DNA of 64,000 nt from Hericium rajendrae (GCA_033439255.1 CM065887.1:868001-932000); one strand, 5' to 3'; shown: positions 23,095-34,216, counted from the first letter of the stretch. The notes: generated by a model from the sequence alone, not told the origin. Made by a program: numbers and translations.

Positions 23095-24047
23095 CTACTT
23101 ATCGAATTTCTGCGTCTTGAACGCAGTGAGCTGTTTGGAGAGCTCTCTCCACCTCTCTTCCACAATCGGCATCTTGGTGATGCTCTTGGGCGACAGGTAG
23201 CCACGGTTTTTCCATTCCGTATACCACACTACGAGGCATAAGCATGGTAAGCCTCGTGAAGCATGGGTGTTCAGGCCACGTACCGATATCCTCGCGTCGT
23301 GTAGGAGCCGCTTCTGTGCGGTCCGTGCGGCCCTTGAGGCAGTCGTAGAGTGAGAGACGATTGTAGTATTTGCAGAACACGGTGCCTCCGAGCTTCTCGA
23401 CGGCCTTGATGGCGCTCTTCGAGGCCCGCGAAGGCGTGATGTGGATGGGTGCCTTCAAGTGTTCAGCGCCCTATAGCACCAGATGAGTGAACATTTAGAG
23501 AAGGCAGTGAGTTGCGAACGTACGTCACCCAGCAGTTTGACACCATCATGCGCGTCGTGTATGCAACCGCTCTCGACCAGCTCCCGCGCGGTGATGGGTT
23601 TATCAGGCGACGACGTCAGGCGGCCTTGTTCAATCCAATGCTGGATACGGTCCAGGTTCACAGGAGCGTACGTCTTGCCATTGCTGCATACCCATGCGTG
23701 AGAAACGTCAAGTCAAGGGAGAGCAAAGGTGCGCACGGATTCACGAAACCTCTCTTCGGGATGAGCTTCGAGATAGTAGTCTGTCCACCCTCAAAGCCAG
23801 CCTTGGGCTTGCCATTGCCAGAACGCGCCTTCTGACCCTTGTGACCGCGTCCAGACGTCTTTCCGAGACCTGAGCTGCGACCACGACCCAGACGTTTTTG
23901 CTAGGAAAAGCCGTGTCAGCGCTCAGAAAAGATGCGCGTTCGTTCATGGACACTCACTGTGTGTCGAGACCCTGGCGCTGGACCAAGATTGAAAAGATGG
24001 ATGCGCCCAGTGGCCGCTCGGCCTACATTGGCTGCGGCGGACGACAT
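23095..24047 (-). CDS. MRPL10: Mitochondrial ribosomal protein bL15m
   Basis: Large-subunit protein of the mitochondrial ribosome. The start at 24047 gives [20 protein letters not shown], a plausible import signal rich in Arg and Ala. The Gly-rich L15 core follows: [40 protein letters not shown] and [17 protein letters not shown]. After an intron it reads [20 protein letters not shown], then [20 protein letters not shown] and [20 protein letters not shown]. The last exon is [20 protein letters not shown], ending KTQKFDK at 23095. The L15 signature (G[16 protein letters not shown]) is clear and length fits fungal L15m (yeast MRPL10). It is convergent with PRP38 with 2 bases between stops, and divergent from the antiporter with about 110 bases between starts. 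Confidence 0.95.
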
Positions 24048-24155
24048 GGCAGAGGACAACTGGAGAGCAGCGTGACAGGCTCGCGCGTTTGACTGGGCTC
24101 GATAAATCGGTTGCCGAGCGGGCCGACGGCGCTTCCAGGCTTGTCCGCAACGACG
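24048..24155. promoter_or_regulatory. Compact divergent promoter bL15m / Na+/H+ antiporter
   Basis: Only about 108 bases separate the two start codons, so transcription start sites and core promoters must overlap or be shared. No TATA box is visible. Confidence 0.5.
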
Positions 24156-26340
24156 ATGTCCAAGGATGACGCTGGATCTGCTCGACGTTTGTGCATCTGT
24201 TGTGTCTATGACTCTGATGACTGAAACTGCAGACAGGTGTCTGCGCCAGGATGGGCGTATATGATTCTTGGTGGATTTACAGTGGCGGTATGTGCAGCGC
24301 CAACGAGTCTGCCTCGAAGAGCTTCACTGATATCTGGATAGTTTAGCTTGGTGTCTCTTCATGTAAAGCAGAGCGTGAGTCTCATCGGAATTTTGTCTGC
24401 ATCTGTTATTTTAACTCCTCTCAGCTCTACGTAAATGAAGTCGTCCTTGGAACAGCCTTCGGCGTTCTCATGGGCCCTTATGTCGCCAACATCTTCGATC
24501 CACGCTCATGGACCGTCGAGACGAATGCCGTTACACTTGAACTTATGCGCATAGTCCTCGCAACCGGCCTCTTTGCCATCGGAGTTGAGCTGCCCAAGTC
24601 CTACATGGCTAAATCAGCCAAAAGCCTGTTGTTGATGGTCGTGCCTACAATGACCATTGGTTGGGTAGCATCTGCCGGTACGCGCCTGAGACTTTGCTTT
24701 CGTATTTTCAAGCTCTGACTCCACGACAGCCTTTATCCATCTTCTCTTCCCACAGCTCAGCTATATTTCTGGTCTCGCTATATCTGCTTGTCTCACTCCA
24801 ACTGACCCCGTTGTATCTTCCACAATCATCGGTACGCTCATCATGGGTTTCATAGCTGTGTTCTGATACATATTACGCGATTACATCTCTTAGGGGGAAA
24901 ATTTGCTACTCAATATGTGCCTGTTGGACTTCGACGCCTACTCATCGCCGAATCTGCTTCAAACGACGGCCTTGCATACCCCTTCCTAAGTATATCTATA
25001 TATCTCACCGTCGAAGCATCTCGTCGTGCTGCAATCGGAAAGTGGTTTCTTGTGGGCTGGCTATGTAAGGCAACCGTCACATTTCTTTGATCAAGCTGAT
25101 ATTCAGTGTTGCCTCGCTCCAGATCAAGTCATATTGGGAGTTGCCCTCGGTGCAACACTTGGTACGTGCTCGGCATGTTCATCATAACGCCATGCGTGAT
25201 GATTGAAGACTTGACAGGTTTCATATTCTCGCATCTGATGAGGTTTGCACATCAGAAAGGCCTTGTTGAACGTGAAGGATATGTCGCTCAGTACATAGCC
25301 TTGGCCATCTTTACAATCGGGGTAACCAGTACGCTGGGCAGCGACGACCTTCTGGCAGCATTTGCTGCAGGTAATACGCTTTCACGCTATACCTTTCTAT
25401 TAGGATGACTTACAATTTATCTTAGGCAATGCGTTTTCCTGGGACGGCAGCTTTGATACCCAAGTGGGAAACGAGGTCTTCTCATCTGTGATCGACTTTG
25501 TCCTTAACAGCGCCTGCTTCGTTTATATCGGGGCTTGGCTACCCTTCAGCCAGTTCAACAACCCGGAATTGGGCATTACTCCAGGCAGACTGGTCGTGCT
25601 TGTCTTGGTCATATTGGCCTTGCGCCGCATCCCTGCGATCATGATACTATATAAATGGGTTCCAGAGATAACGTCTTGGCGTCAAGCTCTCTTTGCCGGA
25701 CATTTTGGTCAGTAGGCATGCGTACTATTTGTAGACATCGTATTGACATCCATATTTATGCAGGACCTGTATGTTCCTCGACTTATGTGCCTCAATTGTA
25801 GCTGACGTACGTCAGATGGGCGTAGGTGCCGTTTTCATTTCAACTCTGGCCTTGTCGCGCCTCGAAGCGCCCCAAGGTACCCCCAAAAATCAAGAAGAAC
25901 TACTCGCGGTTACACTCCAGCCCATTGTGGCGTTCGTTCTGCTTGGGTCCATCATTGTCCGTGAGTATTATTTCAGCCAATCCTCAATTCGTGTTCTGAT
26001 AGATTTTGAAGATGGACTTTCGATATCGTTTTTCACTGCTGGACGTAAGATCCGTTCACGATTGGTGCCTTTGCGCACACTGCGATCTCGCGATGCAGAG
26101 GCGCGGACTCGCCGCTTGCCTACATCGCTCCGGATACCAAGTATAGAAACGGATAAAGACTTAGAACAAGCTATGACTCCAAAGGCCGGAGACTACGTTG
26201 AGACCACAGAGTCACAAGGGACCGCAGATTCCTCTGGCGTCGCGAAGAATACCACATTACTCAACGGTCGCGGCAGCGGTGTTCCTGAACCTGACGAGCG
26301 CGATGTCGCGGACGTCGGCCTCCATCCTGAGGTCGTGTAA
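24156..26340 (+). CDS. Plasma-membrane Na+(K+)/H+ antiporter, Nha1/Sod2 type
   Basis: CPA1-family exchanger exporting Na+/K+ for protons. The proposed start at 24156 (MSKDDAGSARR) is followed by a short exon, APGWAYMILGGFTVA, then FSLVSLHVKQ and LYVNEVVLGTAFGVLMGPYV, with about 12 membrane helices in all. Recognisable blocks are LMRIVLATGLFAIGVELPKS, SACLTPTDPVVSSTIIGGKF, SNDGLAYPFLSISIYLT (the Asn-Asp pair of the ion site), YQVILGVALGATLGFIFSHL, FAAGNAFSWDGSFDTQVGNE, GHFGPMGVGAVFISTLALSR and, after the last intron, VHGLSISFFTAGRK. The cytosolic tail is only about 100 residues, far shorter than in S. cerevisiae Nha1 and nearer S. pombe Sod2. The first exon junction is the least certain part. 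It is convergent with the P450 at 26435, with 94 bases between. Confidence 0.92.
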
Positions 26341-26434
26341 CGCGCCGTTAGTCTCACTCAGGGATAATGAACTTTATCCTGAGGTTTGGATCTGTCTGAT
26401 CGCGACTTATAGATATGTACACAGAGAAATAGAA

Positions 26435-28622
26435 TCATAGATTCAAAGCCTTGCTATCGTTTTCCACAATATCCTTCAAGACGCGCTCGGCATTGGCATC
26501 CCTTGGCTGAAAATCGCATTTGAACGCCGAGGGTCGGCTATATTCAAGGTGTCATTAGCATAAAGGAAATCCACAAAACCGCCAGCTCGTGAGAGCCGCA
26601 CCTGCTGAGACCATCGGTGTAAGTAACATTGACAGGTATGTCCTTGCCATGCTCATCCTTCTTGAGCCGGATGTTGAAGACGGAAAGTAGGCACGCGACC
26701 GTCATATACAGAGTCGACAGTGCGAAGTTCCGCCCGGGGCAGACACTGTGCCAGCGTTAGCTTCAAACACGGCGCTCGCGTTCTAATTCAAGATGGCCGA
26801 CCGTCTTCCAAAGCCAAACGCAGCCAGAACTTCATCATCATTCAGGCGTCCTTCCTTGGTCAGAAATCGCTCTGGCTTGAATGCCTCTGGGTCCGGGTAT
26901 ACGTCGGGATTGTGAAGCATGCCCCTGGAAATTTGAGTACATCACGTCTCAATATCTTCATGACAAGATCACTGGGACAGGTACGAACCAAGCATTCGGC
27001 AGCAGCATGGTGCCTGCACGGATAATCAGACACTGCGCGAAGACAATTGGCTAGACATACCTTTCGGAATAAACATTCCCTCGTAAACATCATCTTGTGC
27101 TGACATTCGAGGAAGCCCCAGTGGGAAGACAGGCTTCCACCGCATAACCTCTCTGCATATCGCATTTATGTACGGAAGATCTGCACGATCCTCGAAGGCG
27201 GGAAGGCGATCTCGACCTACGACGGCATCTAGCTCCTCTTGTGCTCGTTTCTGGACTTCAGGATGCGCCAGGAGCGCGTATATGGTCGTGCTGAGGGCGA
27301 TGGAAGTCTACACAGAATCGTCATCCACCTTAGGATGTTGGCTCCACGGCGTGAGTGAACGCACTGTGTCTGTCATGCCTAAGGAGTCGTCAGCATCATT
27401 TCTTGATGATAAAAGGGGATGAGTTACCTGCATAGATCCCGGCACTCACGTCCATCGCAAGTTGTTCATCGTCAGCGCCGCCTCCATTCTCCTCGTTCTC
27501 CTTCAACATCGACCTCATGATGGACGATCTCGCAGTGCCTTCCGCCTAGAAAAACGGGGTGGTATGTGTCTTGATAATTTCAGCACGGAGAAGTTCGTAG
27601 ACTAACCATTCCATTTTGGACAAAGGCAAGAGATCCTTGTCGCATCTTCGTTACGAAGGATCGGCATACTCGACAGTGCTTCTTAACGTACATTCCAGGG
27701 AGCCATTCAGGAAGGTGTCGCACTCAACTAGCCGTGAGACAGATATCGTATGGATTGCCGAATTTACGCACAAGCTGGCACGGCGGCAATTGCTGCCATT
27801 GTCCCCGGGAAAAGGACATCTGCTATCATATCAGCACCACGATCCAAGGCGCTCACGAAAGGATCGTCTTTTGGCGCCACGTCGTATCCGTATATCAGAT
27901 CCATGCTGAGGGCAGCAACGTTGCTGCGGGTCCGTTAGCGTCTTCGGGAAGGAACGGATACAGAGTGGAAGAACAGACGTGCGTGCACTCCCTGTAACAT
28001 TCTCGGGCTGTTCATATAGAACCTTCAGTAATCTCTCGACGCTCGCTTTCTGCAGCGGTTGATATTCTGGCAGGGCCTTATCGCGGAAGCGCTGCTGAAA
28101 GATTCGACGATGGGCGCGCCACTTGTCTGTGTATGGCAGGAACGCGATGAAGAAATCCCAGCCGGACCTATGGAATAGTACATGAATCTGCTAGCCCGGT
28201 GCAACAGCTGACAACGCACATCGACAGCGAGCGTGTTTGAGGCTTATCCGAATACAAAGCCGAGCGCTGCTCAAATAGATCCTGCGCAGCCTTCGTCGAG
28301 TTGAAGATGATGGACAATTGTCCAAAGGACCAGACGGAGATCAGGTCACCTGCGGATGTTTCAGCATCGTCTTATACGTGCAAAAAGTCCGACTAAGGTG
28401 GAATATGGGCCGGCACGCAGATACTATACTTTGAAGTTCGCGGGACCATGCTGCGTAGGTTACTCCTGGTGTTTTTTGGGGAATCTCGAAGAAATTCCCA
28501 ACGATTGGAAGACGAGGGCGACAAGGAGGGAAGGGGGTTGTGGGCCTACGCCTCCTCAAGTAGGTGAGTGACAGTATGCCTAAGACTAAGAAAAAGAAAA
28601 GTCCGAAGGTACTGATCGACAT
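26435..28622 (-). CDS. Cytochrome P450 monooxygenase
   Basis: Full-length microsomal P450. The start at 28622 opens a membrane anchor (MSISTFGLFFFLVLGILSLT) and the hinge RRPTTPFPPCRPRLPIVGNF. Exon 2 is SDLISVWSFGQLSIIFNSTK. Later exons give TDKWRAHRRIFQQRFRDKAL, MDLIYGYDVAPKDDPF, LRHLPEWLPGM, the SIALSTTIYALLAHPEVQKR region of helix I/J, the ExxR helix INAICREVMRWKPVFPLG, and DPEAFKPERFLTKEGRLNDD. The heme loop FGFGRR continues across an intron to VCPGRNFALSTLY. It ends NDSKALNL at 26435. I recovered an open frame through the difficult region near 27740 only by using an intron whose acceptor is TTGAG (27735 area). If that is wrong the gene would be broken there. It is a paralogue of the P450 at 32036-34216, with the same intron layout and wording (for example the PITPFPP-like hinge). 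Confidence 0.88.
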
Positions 28623-28823
28623 GGCGAAGCGATGTGCCGAAGATGCAGGTGTTAGGCCTTAGGAATGTCGTTGATAGCGTAGCGCGGACTGATATTTAAG
28701 CTGCAGAGGCTAATTGACGGACCCACAGGACCCTCTTGACACATGTCCTTATCACTGGCTGCCTAGATGATGCCGTATTATGCCGAGGCGCAAGGTCAGC
28801 TGCCCACATAGCCAGACGCATCC

Positions 28824-29255
28824 CATGGCCAGAATCCAGAGCTTGCTTGGCACCAGTTCGTAAATAGAACCCCACTGGGCCGCTTCCATGCATCTAATGC
28901 GAGCTTCACGGACTAGCATTAAGAGCTTGATTTGCAGGCGCTCAGAGGTTGTATACGAGCGAATGATGATAAGATCCTGGCATGCTCTGCATGGGATACC
29001 TGGTTTCGACAGAAAAGACTGCCGTTCATGATCTCAGAGTCCTGAGGTCATACGACGGCGTCTCTCTTTCCCGTCAGTTCCATGGCGAGAAGTTGCTCGG
29101 TGCCAGTTCGGAAATAGAACTACCTCTTTGCATCTTGTTCGAGCTCGATCGACCAGCGTTAGTCCATGGAAGGGACTGGCCTGTAGGCGCTCAGAGTATC
29201 TGCACGAGCGAAACGGTTATGAGGTCTCTGCGTGGGACACATGATTTCGACAGAA
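28824..29255 (+). repeat. Diverged direct duplication, two copies of about 180 bp
   Basis: Copy 1 (about 28824-29014) and copy 2 (about 29081-29255) share an ordered series of words at near-constant spacing of 241-257 bases: catggc, ccagttcg/aaatagaac, ggcgctcagag, acgagcgaa and tttcgacagaa. The spacing shrinks slightly from left to right, as expected for two copies with small indels. No coding capacity or element ends are visible. Confidence 0.65.
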
Positions 29256-29796
29256 TATCTCACCCTTCAATGTCTCCGGGCGCACTATTCAACACGAGCG
29301 AGGAGTGGAATTTGATGGAACCAAGCCCACCAGAGGGAAATCATCAATACTGCTACAGTATATCATGCGGTTGTATGGTGCCAGTCAACATTGTCACACA
29401 TACATCAAATCCTGCAGAAGCGTTCGCGCACCATACGCACCTGCGACGAATCCGATCAGTGCCGAGGTAGCGATTGAATCAACGAATGAGCACGGAGTAG
29501 AGTCGGTAGACCGAGCCCGAGTCTTCCAGAGCCTGTGTCAAATTCATGTCAGCGTTAGGATAAGCGACGCCTTGAATCTCACATTGTCTTAGACGTGGGG
29601 CCATCTACGCACTCAATATGAAATGTGTGCAGCAGCAGCTTGCTTTTGAAGTTGTGACATAGGCCTGTCAGAGTGATCGGCCGTTTGCGACTCGAGTTGA
29701 GGTGGGAAGGAAGCAAACTTACATGACCCATGTACGTACCAGTTTGTTCACTAGAGAAGAGAGAAGGTGCCCTAAGCCCAGGCCAAAAAAAAGGGG

Positions 29797-29803
29797 AAAA
29801 AAA
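29797..29803 (-). terminator. Pol III terminator of tRNA-Asp
   Basis: A run of seven T on the minus strand about 18 bases beyond the tRNA 3' end. A second run of eight T follows at 29785-29792. Confidence 0.75.
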
Positions 29804-29820
29804 GTCAAAGCCCTGAAATG

Positions 29821-29899
29821 CTCCCTGGCGGGGAGTCGAACCCCGCTCTCCCGCGGTTTGTATGACAGGCGGGTGTACTGGCCGATATACTACCAGGGA
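29821..29899 (-). tRNA. tRNA-Asp (GTC) with 7-nt intron
   Basis: The full cloverleaf can be drawn. Acceptor TCCCTGG pairs with CCAGGGA, with discriminator G. The D stem is GTAT/GTAC with one wobble, and the anticodon stem is CCCGC/GCGGG. The anticodon loop is CTGTCA...C, and the T stem is CGGGG/CCCCG with loop TTCGACT. A 7-base insert, tacaaac, lies directly 3' of the base following the anticodon, the standard position of nuclear tRNA introns. Read without it, the RNA is 72 nt and matches fungal tRNA-Asp. Confidence 0.95.
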
Positions 29900-30376
29900 C
29901 TTGGTACTTCACTGTATCAAAAATACATAATGATCTGTATGATTTAGTGGTACAGCGCATCACGGCCTGGATCGAGTACGTTCCTTCATTTCTAATTGGT
30001 GTCACCGTTCCAGCGAAGGACATGTATGCGCACTGCGATCTCTGGACAAAATTAAGGTTGGACCCTTCCCCACGCAATCACCGGACGCGATGCTCAGCAT
30101 CAATCTTTGTCATAGGTATGTACATAAGTAATTAGTTGTATCAAGCGGTTGACGGAGCAAGCGCTGTCTTCTGAGCGGTTCTGTATCCAGCCGGCCGACG
30201 GTTATGGGAGCATTAACGCATATGGAGAAATTCAGGCGGCTGTTTACAAGGTCTGCTGCTCGGCGGAACAGTTAGGTGTCTTTCTTTCCCTCTCCTTGCA
30301 TCGTGTCAGCGGTATGCCAATCAGATGCAACTGTTGCGATACCGTACTGAAAGTATGGTTTGTCTTCAGGACTCGA

Positions 30377-31675
30377 ATGGCCATTACACGAGCTTGTCGT
30401 TCTCAATGCCATCGAGGCAAGCCATTGCCCCCAGAGATATGGGGTCAAATCCTGGAATGGGCCACGTTTTTGCCAGGTCTTATGGACGTAGACATCATGG
30501 ATCCTTTCGACACGCCACACGATCAGATGATAGACAACGCTGTTGACCTTCGACAGCTCAAGTCGTCTTTGGCGACCCGACGCGCCCTCGTGTTGGTATG
30601 CAAAGAATGGCACACGCTTGGAACACCGATCCTCTACCGCTGCCTTCTCATCCATCGTCTTCCCGTTTTGCACGCTCTTGACAGGACCCTGAAGGCTTCC
30701 AGGAGGGCAGTTGCACATGCAGCGGAGTGTCGAAGGCCTTTGGGGTGGCTGACCCGTCACCTAGTGCTGGTTCGTGCCGACGGACGTCTCTATGGCCAGA
30801 CGGATCTCGAGGCACTATCCCGGATTTATTCCTGCCTTCCCCAGCTGGAGATATTCTCCTGCTTGTACCCTTTCCATATCATCCATTATAATCCCGACGC
30901 TATGCGGGCGTTACTTACGACGAGCGGCCCTTCGCTTCGAAGGATGCATTTCCATCGGATGAACGTGGTCGAACCTGCCCCGGACCCCTCCACGTTCGCA
31001 TCATTGCTTGCTTCCGCCCCCCATCTACGCACTATCACGCATGGTGTCTGCAACATGTTTCATCCGTGTCTACTCGACGAAGCCGAGGCCCCCGAATTAT
31101 CCTTCCTGACGTTGGTCCCGGAGCCATGCTCTGCTGTTACCTGCCATCCGCATCGCCATTCGTTTCCCTCGCTGCGCCAAATCCTCTTCCGTATGGACCA
31201 GACATGCGGCCCGTGGATGAATCCTGCAGACAGCTGGACACATTTTTTACAGATGCATGGTCACCTGCTTCGAACTGCGTACGTCGAGCTAGATCAGGAC
31301 TATCACCACCTGCACCTCATGCACTTGATGTCCTTGATGCGGAATCACTGCACGGAGCTCGAGCACCTCATCTTGTACTCCGATACCTGGTCTTACTTGC
31401 CCAGCCTGCACGACCTGCCTAGAGTCAGCCATCTCGGCTTGCGTTGCGCTCGGCGGCCTTCATCTTTCACGCCTCTCATCTATGTGTTTCTTTTCGATTT
31501 CCTTGCTCGCGTCAGCGGGCCGGCGCTAGAGGTTGTCCGCATTTTGAATTCGAGAGTAGTCGAGGACATACGCCGGTCCGTGTCCTCGGGCACTGATATC
31601 GGTTTGTCGCGCATCGGCTCCTGTAATTTCCGATTAGAGGATCACACTGGCCAATTGCTACTGCCAGCGGCTTGA
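30377..31675 (+). CDS. F-box-like protein
   Basis: A single-exon frame of 432 codons from the Met at 30377 (MAITRACRSQCHRGKPLPPE). An F-box-like motif lies at residues 15-35 (LPPEIWGQILEWATFLPG), followed by ALVLVCKEWHTLGTPILYRC, the usual continuation of basidiomycete F-box proteins. The rest is a run of irregular leucine-rich units such as LPQLEIFSCLYPFHII, LTTSGPSLRRMHFHRMNV and LASAPHLRTITHGVC. Such proteins are expected to act as SCF ubiquitin-ligase adaptors, but the target is unknown. The frame stays open upstream to 30149, where composition looks non-coding, so the start could lie elsewhere in 30149-30400. It is flanked by two P450s on the opposite strand. Confidence 0.82.
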   Translation: MAITRACRSQCHRGKPLPPEIWGQILEWATFLPGLMDVDIMDPFDTPHDQMIDNAVDLRQLKSSLATRRALVLVCKEWHTLGTPILYRCLLIHRLPVLHALDRTLKASRRAVAHAAECRRPLGWLTRHLVLVRADGRLYGQTDLEALSRIYSCLPQLEIFSCLYPFHIIHYNPDAMRALLTTSGPSLRRMHFHRMNVVEPAPDPSTFASLLASAPHLRTITHGVCNMFHPCLLDEAEAPELSFLTLVPEPCSAVTCHPHRHSFPSLRQILFRMDQTCGPWMNPADSWTHFLQMHGHLLRTAYVELDQDYHHLHLMHLMSLMRNHCTELEHLILYSDTWSYLPSLHDLPRVSHLGLRCARRPSSFTPLIYVFLFDFLARVSGPALEVVRILNSRVVEDIRRSVSSGTDIGLSRIGSCNFRLEDHTGQLLLPAA

Positions 31676-32035
31676 GGTGCTCGAGCAGTCACCCTGTAAG
31701 TCTCTCACTTCGTGCTAGAATTCATGGAGTGTCTTATTGTTTTTGGTTCCATAGATTTAATCCAATACCCCGCGCTCACGTAGATCGTCACGCTATTAAT
31801 TGTATGAAAAACGTATGCTTTTTTCATAAAGAATAGACCGACAGCGATCTGCTGCAATTATGATCTTAAAGCCTACGTTTGCAGGAAAAATATTCAAGCC
31901 CGCAGCCTTTATGTATCGGTTATGAAGGTAACCGCTTCGGGAGGAAGGTTTCTGCGATAGAATCATACATGCAAGGCTAGTCTCCGATATCAGCAATAGG
32001 CCGCTGTTATGCGGATCTGCTCCGTCGACGTCAAC
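31676..32035. other. Intergenic region, no gene seen
   Basis: About 360 bases between the convergent stops of the F-box-like gene and the P450. AT-rich, no feature recognised. Confidence 0.55.
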
Positions 32036-34216
32036 TCAACAACCATTATCGTTGTGAGATCCCAGAATATTATCGTCAATCTTTTCTAGCATGGCCTTGG
32101 CCTTGCCGTCTCTCGGTTGGAAGCTGCATGCGAAAGATGACGGGCGACTTGACGAGTGAAGAGACGAGCAATCAACATCCATGCTCCAATATCAGGCGGT
32201 TCATAGGACGTACCTGCTCGCACCCCCGGAGTAGGTAACATTGATCGGTATATCATTGCCTTTCTCGTTCTTCTTCGGTCTGATGTTGAAGACAGCGAGC
32301 AAATATGCAACGGAGATAAAAAGCGTCGACATGGCGGCGTGTCGCCCAGGACAGACTCTATCATCTTGCATGAGTGGGAGTGCGGCGAGCGAATATATCT
32401 AATGGGTTCTAGATGACTTACCGCCTTCCGTGGCCGAATCCTGCAAGGACTTCGTCGTCATTCAGAACTCCCTTCGTCAGGAAGCGATCTGGGTTGAACG
32501 CAGCGGGTTCGGGATAATCCTCTGGGTCGTGAAGCATTGCCCTACGGTATCGATCAATCATAACTATTGAAATAACGACGGAGCAACAAGCACTAACCAG
32601 GAATTGGCAAACAAGAGACACCCTACAAAAGTGATCAGAAACTCTAGGTGGAGAGCGGACAAGACTCACCTTTCGGGATCAGCTTGCCCTCATAAACATC
32701 GTCTTGGGTCGCAACTCGAAGGACACCGAGTGGGAACGGGGGCTTCCAGCGCAGGACTTCCCTGCATATCGCATTGATGTAAGGGAGCTTGTGACGGTCA
32801 TCAAAAGTAGGCAGGCGGTCACGACCAATGACGCTGTCGAGCTCGTCTTGACCCCTGCGCTCAACTTTAGGGTGAGAGACGAGCGCCACGATTGCGCTAG
32901 TGACTGCGATGCTGGTCTGCCGGAGCGCTGAGTCGAGGGCGATCAGCAGAACTAAACAGCGTACCGTATCTGCCATGGCTGCAAATTCATGTTTTCATCA
33001 GAATAATGGCACAGTGAAGGCAAAAGTAGGTACCTGTGTAGATAGCAGCTCCTATTTCGCCCGCGAAGGCCTCGCCGTTCGCGTCGTTGTCTCCCATCAT
33101 AGATGATATCAACGACGACTTTGCAGTCCCGTCAGCCTACATTAAAGAAAGCCAAGTGGTCAACACTGTGCAGGGAAACTGCTGTGTATGTGAACGGACC
33201 ACTCTGCGCCGGACAAATGCCATAGGCGCGTGGATCATCTGGTCAACGAGGCTGTGGCACTTGCGAGCGTATCTCGTGAAATACATGCCTGGCAGCCATT
33301 CAGGTAGGTAGCGAACTGAGGAGACGTTAGACCCTCGAAAATAGGAATGAGATGGGACATCGCACGGGCAGGGAGGGCGTCCACGATCATTGCACCCGGG
33401 AAAAGTGCGTTTCCTATCATGCTTGAAGCCGCATCCAGGCAGTCGACAATGGGGTCGCGCGGAATTATGTCGTAGCCGTACACCAGATTCATCGTGAGCG
33501 CGGCGATATTTCTGCGAGGTCGCCTAAGATTACAGTAGTGACAAAATGCGAGCGCATGAACAAGCCTTACGTGCGCACAGTTGCTGTGATGTCTCTTGGC
33601 TGCGCATACAGCGCTCTCAACAGCGATTCCGCATTTGTCTTTTGCAGAGGTTGATATTCTGATATAGCGCTCTCGCGAAAGAACCGTTGGAATACCCGGC
33701 GGTGGGCACGCCACTTGTCTGCATAGGGCAAAAAAGCAATGAAGAAGTCCCATCCTGTCCTGCAAAGTATGCATTGGCGCAAATGCGGGAATGGTGAACA
33801 CAACTAAGGCGCACAGTGAAATCATAGTGGTTTGGAGTTTGTCCGAGTAGATGGCTGAGCGCTGTTCGAGTAGGTCTTGCGCAGCCTTCTTTGAGTTGAT
33901 GATGATAGTGTGTTGACCGAAGACCCATACTGAGATCAGATCGGCTGGGGACATGTCAAGGCTGCTATCGCGTAGAACAGAGCCACGTACAGTTGAGCTT
34001 TCGAGACCACGAGGCATATGCCTTCCAGGTAATCTGCTTGGGGATCTGGAAGAAATTCCCGAAGATAGGAAGACGTAGAAGGCTAGGAGGGAAAGGCGTC
34101 GTCGGTCTGCGTCTCTTGAACAGTGCCGCCAAGGGAATGATCAGAAGAAAAGATAAGACTGCAGAAGTAGCCGTCATGGCAGGACTAACCACCATGGCAG
34201 AGGCGGTGAAGGTCAA
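32036..34216 (-). CDS. Cytochrome P450 monooxygenase
   Basis: Full-length P450 paralogous to 26435-28622. The start is at 34216 (MTFTASAMVV; 34195 is also possible). Membrane anchor SAVLSFLLIIPLAALFKRR and hinge RPTTPFPPSLLRLPIFGNFF. Exons include DLISVWVFGQHTIIINSKKA, ADKWRAHRRVFQRFFRESAI, LTMNLVYGYDIIPRDPIVDC, LRYLPEWLPGMYFTRYARKC, the helix-J part HPKVERRGQDELDSVIGRDR, the ExxR helix INAICREVLRWKPPFPLG and PAAFNPDRFLTKGVLNDDEV. The heme loop FGHGRR continues to CPG after an intron. It ends SHNDNGC at 32036 after QPRDGKAKAMLEKIDDNIL. His replaces the common aromatic or other residue in the FGxGRR loop. Intron positions match the neighbouring paralogue. Substrate unknown. Confidence 0.9.

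Larger units (their letters stand above)
28623..30376. other. Intergenic region with diverged duplication and tRNA-Asp
   Basis: About 1.75 kb without a protein gene. It holds two diverged copies of a roughly 180-base segment (28824-29255) and a tRNA-Asp (29821-29899). Otherwise nothing recognisable. Confidence 0.6.

Noticed and set aside
26435-34216. A secondary-metabolite gene cluster built on the P450s
   Set aside because: No polyketide synthase, NRPS, terpene synthase, prenyltransferase or dedicated regulator lies nearby; neighbours are an F-box-like gene and housekeeping genes.
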